A DNA stretch of 64,000 bases, taken from NCBI RefSeq assembly GCF_018494065.1, contig NZ_JABBFR010000003.1, positions 161,463 through 225,462 on the forward strand. The letters run 5' to 3'. This document shows positions 59,554 to 64,000 of this stretch, in pieces. Source of the DNA: Rosenbergiella gaditana (GTDB taxonomy: Bacteria > Pseudomonadota > Gammaproteobacteria > Enterobacterales > Enterobacteriaceae). Position 1 is the stretch's first letter. Each line of letters opens with the position of its first letter. The position numbers and the translations under genes were made by a program. The notes below the pieces were generated by a model. That model saw nothing but the letters and a program-made list of their open reading frames with translations, was not told the DNA's origin and did not search any database.

Positions 59554-60045
59554 ATGAGTAAAAAATCAATGACCTACCCCATTAATGAAGGTACTTTCGT
59601 AACTCTGGATCATCCAGAGGATCAGTCGATTAATATTCTTCGTTATATGGACGATGACCATAACCCCTACAACATTATGATTAACCGCGCCACGCTGGAA
59701 ACAGATCAGACCGTGGATGACTTTTGCGAAAAACAGTGGGAGAAAATGAAACGCTCCGTCCCAGGGTTCGAAGTGGAAGGAAAAAACCTGAAACATGAAA
59801 TTGGCCCTGCTAAACTGCCCGTATTGCAGACCGCCAATAAATTTCTGGAAGACGGTGGCTGGGTCCGACAGGTCTCGTCCATCATTACACTGCCTTGGCA
59901 CCGACAGCTCAACCCAGACTCCCGTAAACTGTTGGTGTTTACATTAGCAGCAAACAATGATTTTACCGAAGCGCAACGCAAACATTACGTACGTATTATC
60001 AACAGCTTTATCCCTGTAGAAACCCCAATCAGCGTCGAAAGTTGA
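59554..60045 (+). CDS. DcrB/EagR-type T6SS effector chaperone
   Basis: A 163-aa protein of the DUF1795/DcrB fold, no signal peptide. T6SS EagR chaperones have this fold; they bind the N-terminal membrane segments of PAAR-Rhs effectors and load them on VgrG. Recognisable parts are YPINEGTFVTLDHPEDQSIN near residue 8 and QVSSIITLPW near 110. The ATG at 59554 follows AAGGA. No Rhs or other PAAR-fused effector is in the window. The gene is followed closely by an IS3-type element, which may have replaced the effector gene. Confidence 0.78.
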   Translation: MSKKSMTYPINEGTFVTLDHPEDQSINILRYMDDDHNPYNIMINRATLETDQTVDDFCEKQWEKMKRSVPGFEVEGKNLKHEIGPAKLPVLQTANKFLEDGGWVRQVSSIITLPWHRQLNPDSRKLLVFTLAANNDFTEAQRKHYVRIINSFIPVETPISVES

Positions 60046-60060
60046 CTCTTCCCCTCGTTC

Positions 60061-60092
60061 TGCTCCAAGGCCCCGAAAAAGGCCTGGGGCAG
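60061..60092 (+). terminator. Possible terminator of the rightward T6SS operon
   Basis: GCCCC / GGGGC arms around a GAAAAAGGCCT loop (or the alternative AAGGCC/GGCCT pairing) 25 bp after the last T6SS gene. The T tract is poor, so this is a moderate call. Confidence 0.5.
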
Positions 60093-60136
60093 TCATTACT
60101 TATGTAAGTAGACCTATTTTAGTTCCAGACACTTTT

Positions 60137-60820
60137 TTAGGTTTCCGGTTTTTTCGCCGTCAACCGGTGCTCTTCCGGCATCAGGTTCTTTAGAGATTGA
60201 TGTGGACGCTTACAGTTATATTCCTGCAGCCAGCACTCAGTGAGTTCCCGCACTTCATTCAGTGTTCTGAACGGGTAAAAATACAATACTTCTGTTCGGT
60301 ATGTTCGATTAAAACGCTCATACGACCCTGTCCAGCACACGGACAACGCGTTGTGCCGGGATATTCGGGTCAATTTCAATCGCTAGTGCTTCACGGTTAA
60401 AATCATCCACCACATTAAATGTTCGAAAACGTCTGCCACAGACCAGGGCATCCTGAATAAAATCTATCGACCAACTCTGATTTAAGGCCTCTGGTGTTGC
60501 TAATGGCGCTGGGTTTCTGAGCGGAAATCTTTGCTTCCCTTTACGACGAAAATTCAGTTTTAGTAAGCAATAAATTCGATGAACTCGCTTATGATTCCAG
60601 ATATTTCCCTGTCGTCAAATGACCTGAAAAAGTTGTTTAAAACCGTAGCGCGGATAACGTTCAGCGGCTTCAGTGAGCACTTCAATGACAACGTCATCAC
60701 GCCGTGTATCCGGCGGTTAGAAAAATACCGTTCTGATCAGTGATAATATCCTGCATGCCAGACGTGTACTCATAGTGAACTGCGATATCAGATAATGAGC
60801 GAGTTCACGCTTTATCACTG
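60137..60820 (-). pseudogene. IS3-family transposase orfB remnant
   Basis: A C-terminal piece reads intact (YERFNRTYRTEVL, ending RPHQSLKNLMPEEHR). A fragment with DDFNREALAIEIDLN is upstream of it, but the part between them that carries the rest of the DDE core is missing. Several stops interrupt the rest. It is inactive. Confidence 0.85.
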
Positions 60821-60823
60821 GTT

Positions 60824-61089
60824 TTAACGCTTTTTTTCTATCACATCCTTGAGCGCCAGGCATTCCAGACTTAACTCAGCAAAGATTTTCTTAAGACAAC
60901 GGTTTTCATCTTCCAGATCTTTGATTTTTTTATATCAGAGGCTTCCATTCCACCCTATTTAGCTTTCCAGTTATAGTAACTGGCTTCTGAAATGCCGGCC
61001 TCGCGGCAAACATCTTTTACCATTCTGTCGGCTTCAACGGATTTCAAAACAGCAATGACCTGGTGCTCAGTGAAGCGTGCTTTATGCAT
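60824..61089 (-). pseudogene. IS3-family orfA remnant
   Basis: Starts MHKARFTEHQVIAVLKSVEA and continues with the helix-turn-helix CREAGISEASYYNWKAK. It is then broken by an in-frame stop and a one-base loss within a poly-A stretch. The leucine-zipper part (LEDENRCLKKIF) is readable in another frame. It cannot yield a functional product. Confidence 0.85.
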
Positions 61090-61169
61090 AGTGATCTCCT
61101 CATCGGGATAGTTTTAGTATGCCGGAAGATCTCTAAAAGTGAATGGTTCTTTTTGTAGGGATACTTACA

Positions 61170-61676
61170 TTACCATGGGAATAAATAACCCCTAGAAATA
61201 CCAAAGCCTCGCATTTCTGCGAGACCTTTGAAATAGTGGTTCCCGAACTCAGAATCTAACCATGGCACGAGGATTCTCAATCCCTTTAAAATGAATACTA
61301 AAAATAAAAACCTTATAAAATAACACCTTAAATTATTTTATTTTATAAGTATACGGAGGTTTTTTATTAGAATACTGATATTACTCTATTAACAATTATT
61401 ATTCGTATCACAAAAATACCATCATAAATTCTAAGAGTAGACGCTAGTCATTTGTAATGATAAAAAAAACTTATCGTTAAAGATTTGGCTCTGGCTTTTA
61501 TCTGGCTTTTATCTGGCTTTTAAATGAAAAAATACCGTCTTGCTCACTGAAATAAGTAGACTTTGATAAAAAAAAATTATTAAAGAAATTATGAATATTC
61601 TTAAAGTTTAAGGCTACTATTACTGAGCATGGAAATGGTAATAATTAGAGCGACTACACAACTTCGAGAGGAAAAA
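61170..61676. other. AT-rich leader of the second fimbrial operon
   Basis: About 500 bp between the IS element and a pilin gene, AT-rich, with a triple 11-bp repeat at 61490-61522. No coding frame. Long upstream regions are typical of phase-variable fimbrial operons. Confidence 0.55.
61490..61522. repeat. Three tandem copies of TCTGGCTTTTA
   Basis: Three perfect 11-bp copies in tandem, about 155 bp upstream of a fimbrial pilin start. Copy-number change would shift promoter spacing by nearly one helical turn. Confidence 0.95.
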
Positions 61677-62264
61677 ATGAAAAATTACAAAGCACTATCA
61701 ATAATGGCAGTAAGTATTTTAGCTTCAACCCAAGTCATGGCTGATACGTCATCAGCAGGTGGAACCATAAATTTTAGTGGGGCAATTACCGATACGACCT
61801 GTACTATTAACGGTGGGAAAAGTGCTGATTTCTCTGTCGCGCTGAGCCCGATCTCTGTGACAGATGCAGGAACAACCGCGAATTCAGTTATTACTAAAAA
61901 TAAAAAGAGTATCTCATTAACATTCTCTGACTGCTCACCAGCAGGCGCAAACGCAAACTCAGCACTAAAAATATATTTTTCTTCAGCACAGAATATTTCT
62001 AATGATGGCAGATATTTAATCAATAACTCAGTTAACGAAAATGATCAGGCAGTTGCTAAGAATGTTGGTTTTGCATTAACTAACTCTGGTTCAACTACGC
62101 CAATCCAACTTAATCAGCCTTTAACCACAACGTTAACGGGCAGTAGTAAAGCGCCGTCTGCAGAGACTCTAAATTTAGATGTCTATTATTACAAACCTAA
62201 TTCTCAGGCCGCCAAGGTAGGTGCTGTAAACTCAAGCTTAATTTACACCGTATCGTATTTATAA
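61677..62264 (+). CDS. Fimbrial major subunit (second operon)
   Basis: A 195-aa pilin. The ATG at 61677 follows GAGAGG; an upstream in-frame ATG at 61629 would add non-signal residues. The signal peptide ends STQVMAD near residue 23. The mature part has ITDTTCTINGG (first Cys) and LTFSDCSPAGAN (second Cys) and ends SSLIYTVSYL, a chaperone-recognised terminus. Its sequence is AT-rich and clearly different from the T6SS-embedded pilin, so the two operons are of separate origin. Confidence 0.9.
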   Translation: MKNYKALSIMAVSILASTQVMADTSSAGGTINFSGAITDTTCTINGGKSADFSVALSPISVTDAGTTANSVITKNKKSISLTFSDCSPAGANANSALKIYFSSAQNISNDGRYLINNSVNENDQAVAKNVGFALTNSGSTTPIQLNQPLTTTLTGSSKAPSAETLNLDVYYYKPNSQAAKVGAVNSSLIYTVSYL

Positions 62265-62267
62265 TAT

Positions 62268-62296
62268 AAAAAGGCCAGAAACCACCTGGCCTTAAA
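62268..62296 (+). terminator. Hairpin between pilin and chaperone genes
   Basis: Arms AAGGCCAG / CTGGCCTT with a roughly 7-base loop and no strong T tract, so it is likely a partial terminator or stabiliser giving more pilin than chaperone. Confidence 0.6.
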
Positions 62297-62305
62297 GGTC
62301 TTCAT

Positions 62306-62998
62306 ATGAAAAAAATCTTTTTCACTACTATCGTTTTTTGTGTTTCTTTTGCAGTTAACGCAAATGTTATTATTAATGGTACCAGAGTTATTTATCCAAA
62401 AGATAATAAGGAAGTGATTGTTCAACTTTATAACAATGGCAATAGTCCTTCTTTAGTTCAGTCTTGGATAGATGATGGTGATATTAACTCTACACCTGAA
62501 ACCTCTAAAGCTCCATTTTTAGTCTCCCCACCAGTGGTGAAAGTTGATGGTCATTCAGGACAGCAAGTTGGTTTGAAACTCCTAGAAAATACACTGCCTT
62601 CAGACAAGGAATCAATGTTCTACCTGAACGTATTAGACATCCCTCCTACTCCAGATAATTTAAATGGGATGAACACGATTCAAATGGCAATACGTTCAAG
62701 AATAAAAGTTATTGTGCGACCTAAAGAGATTTCACCCATCAAAAATACGCCATCAACTCAATTAACCGTTTCGAAGAACAGTAATGGTGTTCAACTCGAC
62801 AATAAAGGACCTTATTTCATAAACATTGCCAATATAATCTGTGGGCAAGATAGCTTTCTAAAAGAACCTTTTATATTACGCCCCTTTACCCGTGAGACTA
62901 TTGATACGATAAGGAAAGTGGATGTTGAAGAGAAATGCAATGTAACGTATGTAGATGATTTGGGTGCTTACACTAAGGTAGTATTTACTATAAAATAG
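62306..62998 (+). CDS. Periplasmic fimbrial chaperone (second operon)
   Basis: A 230-aa PapD-type chaperone. The signal peptide ends near VNA (residue 19). NVIINGTRVIYPKDNKEVIV starts the first Ig domain, and FYLNVLDIPPTPDN and IQMAIRSRIKVIVRP are family signatures. The second domain has Cys residues (ANIICGQD, EEKCNVTY). AAGGTC precedes the ATG. It lies 41 bp after the pilin and 12 bp before the usher. Confidence 0.93.
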   Translation: MKKIFFTTIVFCVSFAVNANVIINGTRVIYPKDNKEVIVQLYNNGNSPSLVQSWIDDGDINSTPETSKAPFLVSPPVVKVDGHSGQQVGLKLLENTLPSDKESMFYLNVLDIPPTPDNLNGMNTIQMAIRSRIKVIVRPKEISPIKNTPSTQLTVSKNSNGVQLDNKGPYFINIANIICGQDSFLKEPFILRPFTRETIDTIRKVDVEEKCNVTYVDDLGAYTKVVFTIK

Positions 62999-63010
62999 AA
63001 TGAGACGAGA

Positions 63011-64000
63011 ATGTATAGAAAACATAAAAAAATCCTATTACTTCTTCTTCTATGGGATGTGAAAGCATATTCAGTGTCGTTTAACACTAATCTACTTGCG
63101 GGTAATTCAAAAAATACTGAAATCTCTCACTTCTATAATGAAGGAAATATACCTCAAGGTATCCAAACCCTCGATATCTACGTTAATGATGAGTGGAAAT
63201 GTCGATGTGATCTTATTTTTGATGATAAAAAAAACATTTTAATAAAATCAGAAGATGCAGAGAAACTTGGTGTAAAATTTAAAAATGAAAAAAAGAACAC
63301 CATATTACTATCAAGTTTAGTTCATGGTGGTAGTATTTCAGCAAGAATAAAAACATTGAGTCTATATCTGACTATTCCACAGAAATATATACTTGACTTA
63401 CCTGCAGGATACCCACCCATTTCTGAATGGGATAATGGGGTGCCAGCATTACTATTATCTTATAATAGTAATTATTATAAAACACTAAGTAAAATTAAAA
63501 ACCAAGAGGATTCTTACGTATTTTATACGGGACTACGTTCTGGGATTAATGTTTTCGGTGTCCAACTTAGGGATGAAAGTAATATATCTAAATCAATCTC
63601 TAATGGTTATCATTTAGAAAATTCAACGCGTTACCTCCGTAAACCCCTTACATCACTAAAAGCTAATTTTTTAGCCGGTGACTTTTATACCGAAGGTGAT
63701 ATTTTTGAATCCGTTCGTATGCGTGGGATTGCTCTTTCGTCTGATAATAATATGCTAGCACCCTCGCAACAAGGTTTCTCACCGATTATTAGAGGGGTGG
63801 CTCAAACAAACGCCCTAGTTTCTATATTACAAAATGGCTCAACTATTTATCAAAAGAATGTTCCACCTGGCCCTTTTTCTTTCGATAATATTCAACCAAC
63901 CGGAACATCTGGTGATTTAGTTGTAAAAGTATTAGAGGCGAATGGTAATGTACAAACTTTTACAGTCCCTTATTCTTCTGTACCGGGCATGCTAAAACCA
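63011..64000 (+). CDS. Fimbrial usher (second operon), cut by window end
   Basis: An open frame of 330 codons running off the window. A hydrophobic Leu-rich leader is followed by the usher N-domain (FNTNLLAGNSKNTEISHFYN near residue 22). The barrel start includes FLAGDFYTEGDIFESVRMRG near 220, then PPGPFSFDNIQPTG near 285. The partial protein ends in TVPYSSVPGMLKP, matching the usher barrel. A GAGACGAG site precedes the ATG. Confidence 0.92.
   Translation, partial: MYRKHKKILLLLLLWDVKAYSVSFNTNLLAGNSKNTEISHFYNEGNIPQGIQTLDIYVNDEWKCRCDLIFDDKKNILIKSEDAEKLGVKFKNEKKNTILLSSLVHGGSISARIKTLSLYLTIPQKYILDLPAGYPPISEWDNGVPALLLSYNSNYYKTLSKIKNQEDSYVFYTGLRSGINVFGVQLRDESNISKSISNGYHLENSTRYLRKPLTSLKANFLAGDFYTEGDIFESVRMRGIALSSDNNMLAPSQQGFSPIIRGVAQTNALVSILQNGSTIYQKNVPPGPFSFDNIQPTGTSGDLVVKVLEANGNVQTFTVPYSSVPGMLKP

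Larger units (their letters stand above)
60103..61169 (-). mobile_element. Degenerate IS3-family element (copy 2)
   Basis: A 1067-bp element with TGTAAGTA at both ends in inverted orientation and a 3-bp direct repeat TTA on each side (60100-60102 and 61170-61172). It carries decayed orfA and orfB on the minus strand. It matches the 292-bp remnant at 18980-19271 at both ends. The IS407/IS51-like group is suggested by the OrfA sequence. Confidence 0.88.

Noticed and set aside
60137..60379. Independent 80-aa integrase-like gene
   Set aside because: It is the intact C-terminal end of the decayed IS3-family orfB, confirmed by the matching end in the 18980-19271 remnant.
18980..61169. Functional composite transposon
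   Set aside because: Both IS copies are inactivated and lie 41 kb apart, and no outer target duplication links them, so present-day transposition as a unit is not supported.

Overview
The window is chromosomal DNA of a member of the Enterobacterales. The first 12 kb follow the order of the E. coli K-12 metK-mltC neighbourhood closely: endA-rsmE-gshB-yqgE-ruvX, yggR divergent from yggS-yggT-rdgB-hemW, then mutY-yggX-mltC, trmB-yggL-yggN. yggU, which normally sits between yggT and rdgB, is absent. I cannot name the genus from sequence alone.

Layout. (1) 57-16026: housekeeping backbone, ending with an AcuI/YhdH-type reductase, a Fur-box-preceded siderophore-interacting protein and the cytoplasmic trehalase TreF. 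(2) 16046-27650: AT-rich accessory DNA. It holds an IS4-type remnant, an exported 11-residue-repeat protein, two LuxR-type regulators, a FaeA/PapI-like regulator, an IS3-type remnant, a ycgZ-ymgA-ariR-like cluster with an extra ymgA-like gene, a BadF-type sugar kinase, crcB and a 955-aa autotransporter. (3) 27652-60045: a complete type VI secretion system (T6SS). All 13 core genes (tssA to tssM) and a PAAR gene are present, in two divergent operons. The leftward operon is tssH-[fimbrial operon]-tssB-tssC-hcp-tssJ-tssK-tssL-tssM-hyp-vgrG-PAAR-tagK-like-tagJ-tssE. The rightward operon is tssF-tssG-tssA-[fimbrial adhesin]-glycosyltransferase-OmpA protein-DcrB/EagR-like. (4) 60103-61169: a decayed IS3-family element with a TTA target duplication. 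(5) 61677-64000: a second chaperone-usher fimbrial operon, cut by the window end inside the usher.

The most unusual part is the T6SS locus. A chaperone-usher pilus operon (major pilin, chaperone, usher, minor pilin) is inserted between tssH and tssB, and the only two-domain adhesin-like gene lies in the opposite T6SS operon just after tssA. That same operon carries a glycosyltransferase resembling the Skp1-type GlcNAc-transferase family. The VgrG spike ends in a mucin-like tail of about 89 residues made of Thr-Pro-Thr-Glu/Gln units. Together these suggest a T6SS with a glycosylated spike tail and/or a dedicated pilus.

The divergent promoter region between tssH and tssF holds 11 perfect copies of the heptamer TTTAATC. 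Two related palindromes with a shared AAGCCCG core flank them. This layout is consistent with slipped-strand tuning of expression. Related IS3-type remnants lie in the same orientation on either side of the roughly 41-kb accessory block.
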